64,000 nt of DNA from Marivita sp. XM-24bin2 (GTDB lineage: Bacteria > Pseudomonadota > Alphaproteobacteria > Rhodobacterales > Rhodobacteraceae): the NCBI GenBank assembly GCA_003149565.1, contig QCWH01000001.1, forward strand, positions 70,285 to 134,284, in the 5' to 3' direction. Below, piece after piece: positions 17,339 through 28,021 of this stretch; within the stretch, counting starts at the first letter, position 1, and every line of letters begins with the position of its first letter. The notes beneath the pieces were generated by a model that made no database searches, was not told the DNA's origin, and saw nothing but the letters and a program-made list of their open reading frames with translations. Made by a program: the position numbers and the translations under genes.

Positions 17339-18251
17339 TGCCGTCCTTGAAATCGAGACCCATCTCCGAGTAGCGCTCGGCTTCGTCGAGCCATTTTTCG
17401 CGCACTTTCACCTGCATGAACAGGTGAATGCGGCGACCGAGGAATTTTTCGAGCTCTTCGCGCGCAGCCTTGCTGATGGCTTTGATGGTCTCGCCTTTGT
17501 TGCCCAGCACGATGCCTTTGTGTCCGTCCCGGACCACATAAATCACCTGATCGATCCGGGCCGATCCATCTTTGCGCTCTTCCCATGACTCGGTTTCAAC
17601 GGTGAGCTGATAGGGCAGTTCCTGATGCAGTCGCAGTGTCAGTTTTTCGCGTGTCATCTCCGCCGCTATCATCCGTAGCGGCAGATCAGCGATCTGGTCT
17701 TCGGGATAGAGCCAAGGGCTATCCGGCAAGGTGTCGGCCAACCATTTCCGCAGGTCTTTGACGCCGTGGCCTTTTTCGGCCGAGATCATGAATGTCTCTG
17801 TGAAGGCGAACTTCTCGTTCATATCCTGCGAAAGCTTGAGAAGTTGTTGCGCTTCCACACGGTCGATCTTGTTGATGGCCAAAGCGACCGGGCGTTTGCC
17901 TCCAACCTCGGCGAGATTCTCAAGGATTGCTTCAACACCGTCGGTGATGCCGCGATGTGCTTCGATCAGCAGGACTACGATATCCGCGTCTGAGGCACCG
18001 CTCCAGGCCGCGGCGACCATCGCGCGATCAAGGCGGCGGCGCGGTTTGAAGAGGCCGGGTGTGTCCACCAGAACGATCTGAGCATCACCTTCAATTGCGA
18101 CCCCTCGGATACGGGCGCGCGTGGTCTGAACCTTGTGCGTGACAATCGACACTTTTGCGCCGACCATCTGATTGGTCAGCGTGGACTTGCCCGCATTGGG
18201 CTCTCCGATCAAAGCGACAAATCCGGCGCGGGTGGTCATAGCAATATCCAT
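17331..18251 (-). CDS. era: GTPase Era
   Basis: 306 residues. Era is a GTPase that binds 16S rRNA and helps 30S assembly. The G domain has G1 GEPNAGKS, G3 DTPGLF, G4 NKID and G5 SAEKG; the KH domain at the C-terminus carries VLGNKGETIKAISKAAREELEKFLGRRIHLFMQVKV (about 249-284). ATG 18251 and ATG 18239 (MTTRAGFVALIGEP) are both possible; the shorter start is the usual one in relatives and neither has a strong ribosome binding site. Confidence 0.96.
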   Translation of the reverse strand: MDIAMTTRAGFVALIGEPNAGKSTLTNQMVGAKVSIVTHKVQTTRARIRGVAIEGDAQIVLVDTPGLFKPRRRLDRAMVAAAWSGASDADIVVLLIEAHRGITDGVEAILENLAEVGGKRPVALAINKIDRVEAQQLLKLSQDMNEKFAFTETFMISAEKGHGVKDLRKWLADTLPDSPWLYPEDQIADLPLRMIAAEMTREKLTLRLHQELPYQLTVETESWEERKDGSARIDQVIYVVRDGHKGIVLGNKGETIKAISKAAREELEKFLGRRIHLFMQVKVREKWLDEAERYSEMGLDFKDGNG

Positions 18252-18267
18252 CTTTAGAAGTCAGGCG

Positions 18268-19167
18268 TCATACGCCAGATCGTTGTACAGAGCCAGCCCT
18301 GTCTTTGCGCCCGCTGCGCACCAAGGTGTAGACGCCACTGCCAACAATCAAGGTGGATCCAATGAGCGTGAATGCGTCGGGGCGTTCTCCGAAGATGAGA
18401 AAAGCAAAAATCAGGGCGATCAATAGGCGGGAATAGCGGAAAGGGGCCACGACGGACACCTCGCCCGTCCGCATTGCCTTTGTCAGCGCGCTGTATCCGA
18501 TCAAACCTGCGAATCCAGTTCCCAACAACATCGCCAAGGCTGGCAGGCTTGGGGCCGCAAAAGGAGCGCTTTCGAAGATTGAGATCACCACTCCGGCGAT
18601 GAACACCATCAGGAAGCCGAGAATGCCAAGCTGCGTGGCAGAGACCTCGGGCGGGCTGGCACGGGTCATGAGATCGCGACCGGCAAAGCCGATCATTCCG
18701 AGGACGGCAAAGATCGCGGTGGTGTCAAAGCCAGACGGAGTGGGGCGCAAAATCAGCAGGACGCCAGCAAACCCGATTGACATTGCCACCCAGCGGCGCA
18801 GGCCGACCTGTTCCTTCAGGACCAGCGCTGCGCCAAGAGTCACGACGAGAGGCGCCGCCTGCAGGATGGCTGAAGTTGTTGCAAGCGGAACGAAGGCGAG
18901 ACTCAGGGCAAAGAATAAGCGACCTAGAATTTCAAAGGCGGATCGAATGAGCAGTGGCCCCTGGAGATAGGCGCGGCTGAACAGCGGCTCTTTCGCCCAA
19001 AGTGCGTACAGGACAAAGAAGGTTGTTCCAAAGATGCCAAAAAGCATCGTGCCAACGCCTGGAGAGACATCGCCTGTACCGGTTGCAGCTTTGAAGAACG
19101 CATCCTCAACCGCAAAGCCCAACATGGCGAGAACCATAAAGAGGCTTCCGCGCAGGTTGTCGCTCAA
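18268..19167 (-). CDS. EamA/DMT-family transporter
   Basis: 299 residues with ten predicted helices in two EamA repeats. The first repeat begins [22 protein letters not shown], the second [19 protein letters not shown], and each ends in a strongly hydrophobic helix pair. The substrate is unknown. It is inserted between rnc and era, where many relatives have none; its ATG overlaps the rnc stop by four bases, so it is translated with rnc. The C-terminal tail is basic and cytoplasmic. Confidence 0.85.
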   Translation of the reverse strand: MSDNLRGSLFMVLAMLGFAVEDAFFKAATGTGDVSPGVGTMLFGIFGTTFFVLYALWAKEPLFSRAYLQGPLLIRSAFEILGRLFFALSLAFVPLATTSAILQAAPLVVTLGAALVLKEQVGLRRWVAMSIGFAGVLLILRPTPSGFDTTAIFAVLGMIGFAGRDLMTRASPPEVSATQLGILGFLMVFIAGVVISIFESAPFAAPSLPALAMLLGTGFAGLIGYSALTKAMRTGEVSVVAPFRYSRLLIALIFAFLIFGERPDAFTLIGSTLIVGSGVYTLVRSGRKDRAGSVQRSGV

Positions 19168-19853
19168 GGCGCGCTCTTTTCGACAGTGGTGAGTAGCGTC
19201 CTGGCTGCTGCTTGCTCGGCCTGACGCTTTGAACCGGCCTTCGCCGTGGCGGTCTGACCATCTTCAAGTCGAACTTCGATGACAAAAACCGGGGCATGAT
19301 CCGGGCCTTCGCGCGAAAGCTCGACATAGCTGGGTGGCGGCATGGCGCGGGCCTGTGCCCATTCCTGCAATGCGGTCTTGGCGTCGCGGGCATCTTGCTT
19401 GACTGTTCCGATCCGGTCGCCCCAAAGACGCAGGACCATAGACTTGGCAGCATCGAAACCGGCATCAAGGTAAACAGCCGCGATCACTGCTTCCATTGCG
19501 TCGCCCAAAAGCGCCTGCTTGCGACGCCCACCAGACATCATTTCAGATCGCCCAAGTTTGAGCGAGTCGCCCAGTTCGATTTCACGAGCTACGTCGGCGC
19601 AGGCTTCTTTGCGGACCAGAGCGTTGAAACGCGGCGCAAGCTGCCCTTCCGTCGCAGCCTTGTCTTCGGCCAGCAGCGCTTCGGCCATGACAAGTCCAAG
19701 CACGCGGTCGCCTAAAAACTCAAGACGCTGGTTGTCTTGGCGGTTGGCCCCGGCGCGCGATGAATGGGTCACTGCGCGCAGCAGGAGTTCGGGGCGTTCG
19801 AAACGATGCCCCAAACGCGAGCACAGCGCCTGAAGGTCCGCCGAGAGCTTCAC
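19164..19853 (-). CDS. rnc: Ribonuclease III
   Basis: 229 residues from the GTG at 19853, where TAGTG shares a base with the lepB stop; this gives the usual MKLSADL-like N-terminus. An ATG at 19889 would add 12 residues inside lepB. RNase III cuts double-stranded RNA in rRNA processing. The catalytic signature [18 protein letters not shown] and the second acidic pair in [16 protein letters not shown] are intact; the double-stranded RNA-binding domain at the end shows [18 protein letters not shown]. Order lepB-rnc-era is standard. Confidence 0.95.
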   Translation of the reverse strand: MKLSADLQALCSRLGHRFERPELLLRAVTHSSRAGANRQDNQRLEFLGDRVLGLVMAEALLAEDKAATEGQLAPRFNALVRKEACADVAREIELGDSLKLGRSEMMSGGRRKQALLGDAMEAVIAAVYLDAGFDAAKSMVLRLWGDRIGTVKQDARDAKTALQEWAQARAMPPPSYVELSREGPDHAPVFVIEVRLEDGQTATAKAGSKRQAEQAAARTLLTTVEKSAP

Positions 19854-20689
19854 TACTCGATCTTCTCGAAGAAGCGGTCGCCGCGCCATGTCCAGAAGAA
19901 CAACATGGAGGATCCGGCCGACGAGAACATGACGCGATTGGCCTTGCCCACGAGGTTTTCAAACGGGACGAAGCCAACACCGCCGGCAACACTGGGAACG
20001 CGGCTGTCAGAAGAGTTGTCGCGGTTATCGCCCATCATGAAGTAGTGGCCTTCGGGCACGGTGTAGACCGGCGTGTTGTCCGAGCCTTGCGTCCCGATAT
20101 TCAGGATAGAATGGGTTCGGCCATTGGGCAGGGTTTCGGCAAATCGTTCCTTGACGCAGGTTCCGCCGGTGCCAACCGGGCCGTTGGCGCAACGTGGGCG
20201 AAGGCCTTGCGGACCTTGCGGTGCAGCGGTTTCCTCAAAGTCGGGCTGAGGCGTCAATTCGACTGCGGTTCCGTTGATATGAAGCACGCCGCGGATCATT
20301 TGTACCTCGTCGCCGGGCAGGCCGATCACGCGTTTGATAAAATCGCGACCAGTGACCGGGTGGCGGAACACAGCCACATCGCCGCGTTCCGGTTCGGACC
20401 CGAACAGACGGCTGTTGTCGCCATCGGCCCAGCCGCAAAGGTCTTTGGCGTCGATGTCGATGCCGAAATTTGGCAGATAAAGAGAAGGGCAAGACGCGTA
20501 GGAATAGCCGTAGGACATCTTGTTGACGAAGAGGAAATCCCCGATCAGCAATGTGTCTTTCATTGACCCCGACGGAATCCAGAAGGGCTGGAAGAACAAG
20601 GTGCGGAATACACCGGCGATCAGGAGCGCGTAGACAATGGTTTTGATTGTCTCAACGATCCCGCCGCTTTTCTTGGATTCAGACGCCAT
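19853..20689 (-). CDS. lepB: Signal peptidase I
   Basis: 278 residues. One N-terminal membrane helix ([19 protein letters not shown]) anchors a periplasmic protease that removes Sec and Tat signal peptides. Catalytic Ser lies in [16 protein letters not shown] and the general-base Lys in [14 protein letters not shown]; the box-E motif [11 protein letters not shown] is also present. Start 20689 was chosen because GGAAGG precedes it and because it gives the short polar N-terminus; the frame continues to 20803 without support. Confidence 0.96.
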   Translation of the reverse strand: MASESKKSGGIVETIKTIVYALLIAGVFRTLFFQPFWIPSGSMKDTLLIGDFLFVNKMSYGYSYASCPSLYLPNFGIDIDAKDLCGWADGDNSRLFGSEPERGDVAVFRHPVTGRDFIKRVIGLPGDEVQMIRGVLHINGTAVELTPQPDFEETAAPQGPQGLRPRCANGPVGTGGTCVKERFAETLPNGRTHSILNIGTQGSDNTPVYTVPEGHYFMMGDNRDNSSDSRVPSVAGGVGFVPFENLVGKANRVMFSSAGSSMLFFWTWRGDRFFEKIE

Positions 20690-20760
20690 GTTTCTGCCTT
20701 CCGCTCGATTGACCTGCGCTACATGAGCGGGGGCGGCGCGGGTGTCAAGCCGAGTGGACG

Positions 20761-21159
20761 CTACTTGGGCCGCGCCTCTATCAGCACGGTGGCTTGAGCC
20801 CAAGGGTGGTCATCGGTCAGCGTGACATGGATGATCGCCTCATGTCCTGGTGGTGTTAGTTCATCCAAGCGCCTCTTCGCCCAGCCCGTGACGTCCATGA
20901 TGGGTTGTCCCGTGTTCAGATTGCGCACTGACATATCTTTCCATGCAATGCCCATGCGCAATCCGGTGCCGAGCGCTTTCGAACACGCTTCTTTTGCTGC
21001 CCAGCGTTTGGCGTAGGTGCCTGCAATGTCGCGGCGACGCTCGGCCTTGCGTTGTTCGGTTTCGGTAAATACGCGATTGCGAAACCGGTCGCCAAACCGG
21101 TCAAGGGTCGCGGCAATCCGTTCTATATTGGCCAGATCGGTTCCGATGCCGATGATCAT
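20761..21159 (-). CDS. acpS: Holo-acyl-carrier-protein synthase
   Basis: 132 residues. It moves 4'-phosphopantetheine from CoA to acyl carrier protein. The two signatures are [14 protein letters not shown] at the N-terminus (Mg-binding Asp) and [15 protein letters not shown] (Glu and Lys of the active site). Slightly longer than the 125-residue norm. It overlaps the end of the upstream hydrolase gene by four bases and lies 71 bases before lepB. Confidence 0.95.
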   Translation of the reverse strand: MIIGIGTDLANIERIAATLDRFGDRFRNRVFTETEQRKAERRRDIAGTYAKRWAAKEACSKALGTGLRMGIAWKDMSVRNLNTGQPIMDVTGWAKRRLDELTPPGHEAIIHVTLTDDHPWAQATVLIEARPK

Positions 21160-22640
21160 GAGCCGTCTCCATTCGCAGCGAACAGTGGGAAGCTGACGCC
21201 AAGCGCCCAGGCCAGGATGATCCCAAGCGCGACGCCTGCCAGCAATGGTCCTGCACGTTTTCCAAATGCGCGGCCCATCGCGCCGTGGACAAGGAAAAAC
21301 AGAACAATCACCGGGGCAATGATCAGCAGAAAGAACAATCCTTCCAAGTCAAGTGCGACGGCTATGCCCAAGGACATCAAGATCGCCACGCGCGCTGCGA
21401 TGCGCCGCCAAAGGGATGCTTTCCAAACCAGTTCTGCATCGGCTACCATGAATGGGATTGCGCCGATGACCAATGCCGCAATGACCGGCAAGCGCTCTGC
21501 GATGGGAAAGAAGTTCGCGCCATAGCGGTCCAGCGCAAATCCAAACACCCCGAGTCCCCAAGCGAGCAGTGTCACGAGCGCCAGCGTGAATGGTACAATG
21601 CCGGTCCAGCCAAGCGCAAATGGCCCCCAAAGCCAGCGTTGCATGGCGAGGCTGAGCAAGCCGAAAACACCCAGATGGATGGCAAGGTAATCGGCCACGA
21701 GCACGGGCAAGACTCCGAAATCCAGCGGCAGCGCGATGAAGGGTGTGAGGATGGCGGGCACCAGCAACGTGCCGAGAAAGCGCAGAACGCCAGGTTGATG
21801 GCTGGGGGGGAGGGAGGCTTCCGGAACGACAAGCCGCGCCAGCAGCGAGGCAAGAACGGTGATCGAGGCCATCAATGCAAGAAACGCCCAGCCGGTTGGT
21901 GGCGCGGACGCAAGAGTGTCGCGGTCGTAGGCGCGGTTCAACCAGTCGAGCGCTGCCAGACGCCCGGCACGGGATTTCAGGATGGCGACGTGTTCTGTCC
22001 ACGGCGCGATGATCGCGGCTCGGATCACGTCACCCTCTTTCACGGTCTCGCCCTCCTGTGCGTCCGGGTCCACCATCTGAAGAGCGTTGACGCCGAATTC
22101 CCGCAGATGCGGTTCCCACTGACCCGCGATCAGCAACATGTCTTTTGGCGCTTCCGCCGTTACGGCCTGTGAGAAAGCAGAAAGCAGGACCAGCGGACCG
22201 GTCTCCGCCTCCACAGCTACTCGGATCAGCACGTCCGTCGCCATGGAGTGCCCCAGCAAGGCAACGGGCGTACCGTCCGCAACATCGTCGATCACCGCGC
22301 GGGTTTGGTCCATCAGAAGCCGCGTGGTGCCTTCAATGCTGGTCACGTCGCCCGACATCGGCACGGGATGCGCCCCGTGACCTTCGAAGTCGAACATGTG
22401 CACCCGGTATCCCGCCTGAGCGAGTGTCAGACCGTAGCCCTGCATCATCTCGCGCGAGCCGGCGAAACCGTGTGCAATGACCACATGCGGTCCTTCCGCG
22501 CCTTCCCGTGCCAGAGTTGTCACCGGGGTGGGGCCCACGAAACGATCCGTAAACGTGACTCCAGTCCGCGCAACTTCGAGCACGAGGATCGATAGACCCG
22601 CGATCAGGATCGCCAGATACGTGAGGAGCGGACGGGCCAT
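21156..22640 (-). CDS. Alpha/beta hydrolase fused to a multi-helix membrane domain
   Basis: 494 residues. An N-terminal helix (about 5-24) leads into an alpha/beta-hydrolase domain (about 30-240) with the oxyanion motif [25 protein letters not shown] and nucleophile elbow LLGHSMATD. The rest, from about residue 250, is some eight hydrophobic helices ending [11 protein letters not shown]. The nucleophile Ser is clear; the acid and His are less certain (WTEHVAIL may hold the His). The substrate is unknown. It is tucked between acpS and pdxJ, overlapping acpS by four bases, and 9 bases after pdxJ. An envelope lipid or acyl substrate would fit but is unproven. Confidence 0.75.
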   Translation of the reverse strand: MARPLLTYLAILIAGLSILVLEVARTGVTFTDRFVGPTPVTTLAREGAEGPHVVIAHGFAGSREMMQGYGLTLAQAGYRVHMFDFEGHGAHPVPMSGDVTSIEGTTRLLMDQTRAVIDDVADGTPVALLGHSMATDVLIRVAVEAETGPLVLLSAFSQAVTAEAPKDMLLIAGQWEPHLREFGVNALQMVDPDAQEGETVKEGDVIRAAIIAPWTEHVAILKSRAGRLAALDWLNRAYDRDTLASAPPTGWAFLALMASITVLASLLARLVVPEASLPPSHQPGVLRFLGTLLVPAILTPFIALPLDFGVLPVLVADYLAIHLGVFGLLSLAMQRWLWGPFALGWTGIVPFTLALVTLLAWGLGVFGFALDRYGANFFPIAERLPVIAALVIGAIPFMVADAELVWKASLWRRIAARVAILMSLGIAVALDLEGLFFLLIIAPVIVLFFLVHGAMGRAFGKRAGPLLAGVALGIILAWALGVSFPLFAANGDGS

Positions 22641-22649
22641 ACAGTCCCG

Positions 22650-23402
22650 TCAGACCCGCGCGGCATCCATCAGGCGGCGCATTTCCGCGATGGCCGGGCC
22701 AAGACCGCGGAACACGGACTCCCCAATCAGGAAGTGACCGATATTCAGTTCCATTACCTCGGGAAAAGCGGCAACGGGCGCCACGGTGTCGTAATTCAAG
22801 CCGTGTCCAGCGTGGACCTCAAGTCCCAGCGAATGCGCATAGGCGGACATTTCGCGCATCATTTCCAATTCACGGTCGCGGGTTTCGAAATCCCCTTCGG
22901 CATGTGCATCGCAATAGGCCCCGGTATGCAGTTCGATGACCTGCGCACCGATGCGGTGGGCGGCCGCTATCTGGCGTTCATCTGCACCAATGAAGATCGA
23001 CACACGACATCCAGCTTCGCGCAGGGGTGCAATGTAGCCCGCCAGTTTGTTTTCTTCGCGAGCGACCTCAAGACCACCTTCTGTGGTACGTTCCTCACGC
23101 TTTTCGGGAACGATGCAGACTGCGTGCGGTTTGTGACGCAGCGCGATTTTCTGCATCTCATCCGTTGCGGCCATTTCGAAATTCAGCGGTACCCGCAACG
23201 TTTCCATGAGGCGGTCGATATCGCTGTCGATGATGTGGCGGCGGTCTTCGCGCAGATGGGCGGTGATGCCATCGGCGCCGGCCTCTTCGGCCAGTTGGGC
23301 GGCACGCACAGGATCGGGAAGGTCGCCACCACGCGCATTGCGCAGGGTGGCCACGTGGTCGATATTCACACCGAGCCGCAAGCGGCCTTCATAGTCAGTC
23401 AT
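22650..23402 (-). CDS. pdxJ: Pyridoxine 5'-phosphate synthase
   Basis: 250 residues. PdxJ condenses 1-deoxyxylulose 5-phosphate with aminoacetone phosphate to form pyridoxine 5'-phosphate. Conserved blocks: [20 protein letters not shown] at the N-terminus, [29 protein letters not shown], and [17 protein letters not shown] at the end. ATG 23402 is chosen since GGAGG precedes it at the right distance; the frame starting 23414 adds four residues. TIM barrel of normal length. Confidence 0.97.
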   Translation of the reverse strand: MTDYEGRLRLGVNIDHVATLRNARGGDLPDPVRAAQLAEEAGADGITAHLREDRRHIIDSDIDRLMETLRVPLNFEMAATDEMQKIALRHKPHAVCIVPEKREERTTEGGLEVAREENKLAGYIAPLREAGCRVSIFIGADERQIAAAHRIGAQVIELHTGAYCDAHAEGDFETRDRELEMMREMSAYAHSLGLEVHAGHGLNYDTVAPVAAFPEVMELNIGHFLIGESVFRGLGPAIAEMRRLMDAARV

Positions 23403-23428
23403 TCTCGCCTCCATTCTTGAGGCTGAAC

Positions 23429-24082
23429 CTAGTCTGCTGCCTGTCCGTCGTCAGCCTGTTTCTTCTTTTTCTTCAAAGACGCCAATTTGACTTTTAGCAC
23501 GCCTTTGCGCCGGTTCTGGTACGCGCGGATCAAAGGGACCGACAGATAGTAGCACACGAGCCCGCAGATAATGCCGGGGAGGATGCCTCCGACCAGCCAA
23601 GGAAAGAACACTTCATCATAGAAGATGCGCAACGCTTCCCAGTTTGCGGTCGAGTCGGTGAAGATCGCAACGAGGTTTCGCCAGAGATCCTCGCCCGCTT
23701 TGGCGAATTTGTAGCCGATGCTTCCGTGGCTGTGCCGGATTTCACCGAGGCCCAAGAGCCAATATCCGGTTTGCAATGACACTACGCTGATCGGCACATA
23801 GGTCAGGGGATTGCCAAAGAAGGTTGATAGAAGCGCAGCGAGTATATTGCCGCGCATCACCCAAGCGATAATGGCGGCTGTCAGGAAGTGCAGACCGTAG
23901 AATGGTGTGAACGTTGTGAGCACGCCCGCAAAGATTCCGCGTGCAATGCGTTCGGGTGGATCGGGCAAGCGGTGCAGACGGTGTTGGACATAGCGGGCGG
24001 CCCGAGTCCAGCCGCCGCGCGGCCAAAGAGCCTCACGGAGGGTGGTCAAGATCGACCGCCTGTCCCGCCGTTTGAATACCAA
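23429..24082 (-). CDS. DUF2062 domain membrane protein
   Basis: 217 residues with three to four hydrophobic helices. The family signature [53 protein letters not shown] spans about 38-91. The C-terminus is a lysine-rich tail ([16 protein letters not shown]). The function is unknown; DUF2062 proteins are inner-membrane and often sit near rsh in alphaproteobacteria, as here (20 bases after it). I infer no specific role. Confidence 0.85.
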   Translation of the reverse strand: MVFKRRDRRSILTTLREALWPRGGWTRAARYVQHRLHRLPDPPERIARGIFAGVLTTFTPFYGLHFLTAAIIAWVMRGNILAALLSTFFGNPLTYVPISVVSLQTGYWLLGLGEIRHSHGSIGYKFAKAGEDLWRNLVAIFTDSTANWEALRIFYDEVFFPWLVGGILPGIICGLVCYYLSVPLIRAYQNRRKGVLKVKLASLKKKKKQADDGQAAD

Positions 24083-24102
24083 CTCGCGTCCCTTCGAACT
24101 TC

Positions 24103-26241
24103 CTACTCGGCCGCAGCCATTTGTGTCGACAATGCCGGGTCCCGCCGCCGAACCACGGACGCTACATCACTTTCTGCTTCAAGTGCCGACATGACCGCAT
24201 GAAGATGGTTTGCATCGCTCAGGTCGATATCTAAAAGCAATTTGTAAAAGTCCGGCTTTCGATCCACAAAAATCAAATCCGAGATATTGGCCTTTTTTTC
24301 TCCGATCAATGTGCAAATCCGTCCCAGTACTCCGGCGTCGTTGCCGATCGTAAGTTCTAGGGAAACGGCATAGACCGGGGGGTGGTTCCCAGCAGCCCAA
24401 TGCAAATCAAGCCAACGTGAGGGCTGGTCTTCAAATGCGGCCAAGGCTCCGCAGTCGATTGTATGCACTGTCACGCCTTTGCCGCGCTGAACTATGCCGA
24501 CGATTCGCTCTCCTGGGAGCGGCTGACAGCAGGGCGCCCGGTCAAACGCCTGACCATGCTCGAGGCCGATCACAGCGCTCTTGGCCTCAATAAAGTCGGA
24601 GGGTTCCGGAGCAAGGTCAGGATAGACAGCTGCCACAACTTCCCGGGCCGAGATTTCAGCACTTCCCAGACGCGCCAGCAGATCTTGCGCGTCCGAGACC
24701 CTGAGATTGCGCGCCGCCATCTCTAGGACCTTGTCGCTGGCTTTCTTGCCGACGTTTTCGAAGGCAGATCGCGCCAGTTCGCGACCCAATTGTGCAAACC
24801 GTTCGCGCCCGGCCTCGCGCAATTCACGCCGGATCGCCGATTTCGCCTTGCCCGTTGTCGCGATATCAAGCCAGGTTGCCTGTGGTGTCTGACCTTCGGC
24901 GGTTACGATGTCCACGGATTGCCCGTTCTTCAACCGCGTCCAAAGCGGCACACGAATCCCGTCGACCTTTGCGCCGACACATGCAGACCCGATTCGGGTG
25001 TGGATAGCATAGGCAAAATCAAGAGGTGTTGCTCCGCGTGGGAGCTTGACCACATCCCCCTTGGGCGTGAAGCAGAACACCTTGTCCGGATACATCTCCA
25101 GCTTGACCGCTTCGAGGAAGTCTTCGTGATCGTCCTCGCCATCGAACTGCTCGGTCAGAGAGGCGACCCACTTTGCCGGATCGACGGCAAATGGGTTTTC
25201 GCTGCGCACGCCGTCGCGATAGGACCAATGAGCGGCAACCCCGGTTTCGGCCACATCATGCATTTGGCGAGTCCGGATCTGAACCTCGACCCTCTTGCCG
25301 TCGCGGCCGGATACCGTGGTATGAATCGATCGGTAACCGTTTGATTTTGGCTCGCTGATGTAATCCTTGAACCGTCCGGGAATGGCTCGCCAGCGCTGAT
25401 GGATCACGCCCAATGTGGCGTAACAATCTGCTTTGGTGCGGGTGATAATCCGAAAGCCGTAGATGTCCGAGAGACGGGAGAACCCGATCTCTTTTTCCTG
25501 CATTTTTCGCCAGATCGAATAGGGTTTCTTGGCGCGGCCGAAAACTTCGGCATCGATCCCGGCCTTTTCCAATTCGTGCCGCATGTCGCCTGTGATCCGG
25601 TGGATCACATCGCCTGTTTCCTTTTGAAGCGTGATGAAGCGCCGGATGATGCTCGCGCGGCCTTCGGGGTTGAGCACCCGAAATGCGAGGTCCTCAAGCT
25701 CTTCGCGCATCCATTGCATCCCCATGCGGCCCGCAAGGGGAGCATAGATATCCATGGTTTCGCGCGCTTTCTGCACCTGCTTCTCCGGCCGCATCGCCTT
25801 GATCGTACGCATGTTGTGCAAACGGTCTGCCAACTTGACCAGAATGACCCGCAAGTCCTTGGACATGGCCATGAAAAGCTTACGGAAGTTCTCAGCTTGC
25901 TTGGTCTCGGAGCTGGACAGCTGAAGATTGGTCAGCTTGGTGACACCGTCGACCAGCATGGCGACCTCGTTTCCGAAGCGCTCGGCGACTTCGGAATAGG
26001 TGGACTTGGTGTCTTCGATCGTGTCGTGCAGCAGGGCTGTGATGATGGTCGCATCATCCAGTTGCTGTTCGGTCAGGATCGCCGCAACCGCAACTGGATG
26101 CGAGAAATAGGGCTCGCCGGAATGCCGGAACTGGCCCTCGTGCATTTCTCTGCCATAGTCGTAGGCCGCGCGAATAAGCGCTTCGTTGGTCTTTGGATTA
26201 TAGTTGCGCACCAGCGCAACAAGGTCTTCAGCCGCGATCAT
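24103..26241 (-). CDS. rsh: Bifunctional (p)ppGpp synthetase/hydrolase (RelA/SpoT homologue)
   Basis: 712 residues, the length of alphaproteobacterial Rsh. The N-terminal hydrolase domain has the intact HD motif LLHDTIEDT (about 68-76). The synthetase domain holds ISEPKSNGYRSIHTTV and VEVQIRTRQMHDVAETGVAAHWSY. A TGS domain (FCFTPKGDVVKLPRGATPLDFAYAIHTRIG) and a C-terminal ACT domain follow. It controls the stringent response and is probably the only long Rsh in the cell. It lies 39 bases after rpoZ; omega forms part of a ppGpp site on RNA polymerase, so the pairing is meaningful. Confidence 0.96.
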   Translation of the reverse strand: MIAAEDLVALVRNYNPKTNEALIRAAYDYGREMHEGQFRHSGEPYFSHPVAVAAILTEQQLDDATIITALLHDTIEDTKSTYSEVAERFGNEVAMLVDGVTKLTNLQLSSSETKQAENFRKLFMAMSKDLRVILVKLADRLHNMRTIKAMRPEKQVQKARETMDIYAPLAGRMGMQWMREELEDLAFRVLNPEGRASIIRRFITLQKETGDVIHRITGDMRHELEKAGIDAEVFGRAKKPYSIWRKMQEKEIGFSRLSDIYGFRIITRTKADCYATLGVIHQRWRAIPGRFKDYISEPKSNGYRSIHTTVSGRDGKRVEVQIRTRQMHDVAETGVAAHWSYRDGVRSENPFAVDPAKWVASLTEQFDGEDDHEDFLEAVKLEMYPDKVFCFTPKGDVVKLPRGATPLDFAYAIHTRIGSACVGAKVDGIRVPLWTRLKNGQSVDIVTAEGQTPQATWLDIATTGKAKSAIRRELREAGRERFAQLGRELARSAFENVGKKASDKVLEMAARNLRVSDAQDLLARLGSAEISAREVVAAVYPDLAPEPSDFIEAKSAVIGLEHGQAFDRAPCCQPLPGERIVGIVQRGKGVTVHTIDCGALAAFEDQPSRWLDLHWAAGNHPPVYAVSLELTIGNDAGVLGRICTLIGEKKANISDLIFVDRKPDFYKLLLDIDLSDANHLHAVMSALEAESDVASVVRRRDPALSTQMAAAE

Positions 26242-26280
26242 CGGCGCCTCATTCTCATGCGGCCCGCATCGCGGCAGGCC

Positions 26281-26634
26281 TTAGCCTTGACCCTGCGCCT
26301 CCATCAGAGCGCGGAGTAGCTTTTCTTCGGACAGATCGTCATCTGCCGGCTTGTCGGGTTCAGCACCCATAAGCAACGCCATCGCGTCTTCTTCCGGCTC
26401 GTCAACTTCGATCTGAGTTTGGTTCGATTCGATCAGACGCTCACGCAGTTCGTCCGCCGATTGAGTTTCTTCTGCAATCTCGCGAAGCGCAACAACCGGG
26501 TTTTTGTCATTGTCGCGATCTACCGTAATGGCAGCACCGGCAGAGACTTCACGCGCACGATGTGCGGCAAGCATCACCAGCTCAAAACGATTTGGGACTT
26601 TATCAACGCAATCTTCAACCGTCACGCGGGCCAT
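26281..26634 (-). CDS. rpoZ: RNA polymerase omega subunit
   Basis: 117 residues, starting [33 protein letters not shown], the universal omega opening, followed by [13 protein letters not shown]. The acidic C-terminal extension ([23 protein letters not shown]) is usual in alphaproteobacteria. It supports assembly of the beta' subunit and contributes to ppGpp binding. First gene of the rpoZ-rsh unit. Confidence 0.97.
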   Translation of the reverse strand: MARVTVEDCVDKVPNRFELVMLAAHRAREVSAGAAITVDRDNDKNPVVALREIAEETQSADELRERLIESNQTQIEVDEPEEDAMALLMGAEPDKPADDDLSEEKLLRALMEAQGQG

Positions 26635-26708
26635 GGTAACTCCAATTCATCGGGCAGCCTTCAAAGAGTCATTAGATATCGCTCTGGTGGCGTGAATACA
26701 AGCCGATA

Positions 26709-27272
26709 TCAAACATCAAGCAAAACAATCTCGGCCAGAGCTTCTGGCGAGAGAGCATCGCACATTTCTCTCACGGTCTTTTTGAGGACCGGGTGTCTCC
26801 AGTCTGCCGCAATGTCACGTAAAGGCACAAGCACAAAAGCGCGATCCTGCAGTCTGGGATGTGGCAGTACCAGATCAGCGGGCGCTTGTTGGCGTTGCTC
26901 TTCAAGAGGCAGGGTGCGCCACGCCTCGTAAGTGGCAAAGTCGGGCAAGATCGAGTCGCCACAGGCGATCAGGTCCAAATCAAGTGTGCGCATGCCCCAA
27001 CGCTCCAACCGCCTTCTGCCGTGGTTCGCTTCGATTTCATGAAGTTGTGCGAGCATATCTTTGGATGCCAGGTCAGACTTAAGATGCGCCGCGGCGTTCA
27101 CATAATCCGGTCCTGCGCCGGCAGGAAAGCAGGGTGTTTTGTAGAAGTTGCTGATCGCCTCTATATATATGTTATTAATACATATTTCGCGGATCGCGCT
27201 CTCAAGGGTTTCTTTGGGGGGCGTATTGCCGACGGGCAAATTTGCGCCCAATGCGATCAAAAAGTCATTCAT
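26709..27272 (-). CDS. folK: 2-amino-4-hydroxy-6-hydroxymethyldihydropteridine diphosphokinase
   Basis: 187 residues. FolK (HPPK) pyrophosphorylates the pterin in folate synthesis. LIALGANLPVG at the start, the YKTPCFPAG and PDYVNAAA blocks, and the signature RRRLERWGMRTLDLDLIACGD with PHPRLQDRAFVLVPLRDIA are all present. Length is a little above E. coli FolK (159). A stretch around 27160-27180 is unusually AT-rich for this genome (tatatatgttattaat), encoding NNIYIEAISN. Confidence 0.93.
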   Translation of the reverse strand: MNDFLIALGANLPVGNTPPKETLESAIREICINNIYIEAISNFYKTPCFPAGAGPDYVNAAAHLKSDLASKDMLAQLHEIEANHGRRRLERWGMRTLDLDLIACGDSILPDFATYEAWRTLPLEEQRQQAPADLVLPHPRLQDRAFVLVPLRDIAADWRHPVLKKTVREMCDALSPEALAEIVLLDV

Positions 27273-27423
27273 AAATCTGTCACATATGCGAGACTGTCCA
27301 AAAATCTCACCTTGCTATACGTTGTCAAACCATTAAATCACCGCACGCGACTTTGCCGCATGGCTTTGGACAAACCACTCCCAATCGCCGGTTTCGTCGC
27401 TGTTTTTTTGAGAGGCTCAATTC
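27273..27423. promoter_or_regulatory. Divergent intergenic region folK / NYN gene
   Basis: 151 bases between outward-facing genes, more AT-rich than average. On the minus strand TTGACA is present (complement of 27325-27330) but a clear -10 at 16-18 bases is not. I cannot place either promoter with confidence. Confidence 0.35.
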
Positions 27424-27996
27424 ATGTTCTACAAAGACGAGCGTTTGGCGCTGTTCATTGATGGTTCAAATCTCTACGCGGCTGCGAAGTCGCTTGGTTT
27501 TGACATCGATTACAAATTGCTGCGCCAAGAGTTTGTGCGACGGGGTAAATTGCTCCGAGCGTTTTACTACACTGCGTTGCTGGAAAATGACGAATACTCG
27601 CCGATCCGGCCGCTTGTTGACTGGCTCCACTACAATGGCTTCAACATGCGCACGAAGCCAGCCAAGGAATACACCGACAGTCAGGGCCGCCGTAAGGTCA
27701 AAGGCAACATGGATATCGAACTGACAGTTGATGCCATGGAACTGGCTGACCACGTCGATCACATCGTGCTGTTTTCAGGTGACGGTGATTTCCGGCCGCT
27801 GATTGAAAGTCTGCAGCGCAAAGGCGTTCGCGTATCTGTTGTGTCCACAATCCGCAGCCAGCCGCCGATGATTGCCGATGAGTTGCGGCGTCAGGCTGAC
27901 AATTTCATTGAACTGGATGAGCTGCGTGATGTCATCGGTCGCCCGCCGCGTGATCCGATGCCAGAACGTCAGCCGGTCACTGCTGAGCATAGCTGA
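27424..27996 (+). CDS. NYN domain (LabA/DUF88-like) protein
   Basis: 190 residues. PIN-like NYN nuclease fold: the first acidic cluster in LALFIDGSNLYAAAKSLG (about 8-25), the second in KGNMDIELTVDAMELADHVDHIVLFSGDGDFRPLIESLQRKGVRVSVVST (about 96-145) with D-x-E and S-G-D-G-D-F. All catalytic acids look intact, so it may be a metal-dependent ribonuclease; its RNA targets are unknown. It is the first gene on the plus strand after the rpoZ-folK block and 25 bases before the YqaA-like gene. Confidence 0.88.
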   Translation: MFYKDERLALFIDGSNLYAAAKSLGFDIDYKLLRQEFVRRGKLLRAFYYTALLENDEYSPIRPLVDWLHYNGFNMRTKPAKEYTDSQGRRKVKGNMDIELTVDAMELADHVDHIVLFSGDGDFRPLIESLQRKGVRVSVVSTIRSQPPMIADELRRQADNFIELDELRDVIGRPPRDPMPERQPVTAEHS

Positions 27997-28021
27997 GCAG
28001 TGGACCTGCCCCTGATGATCC

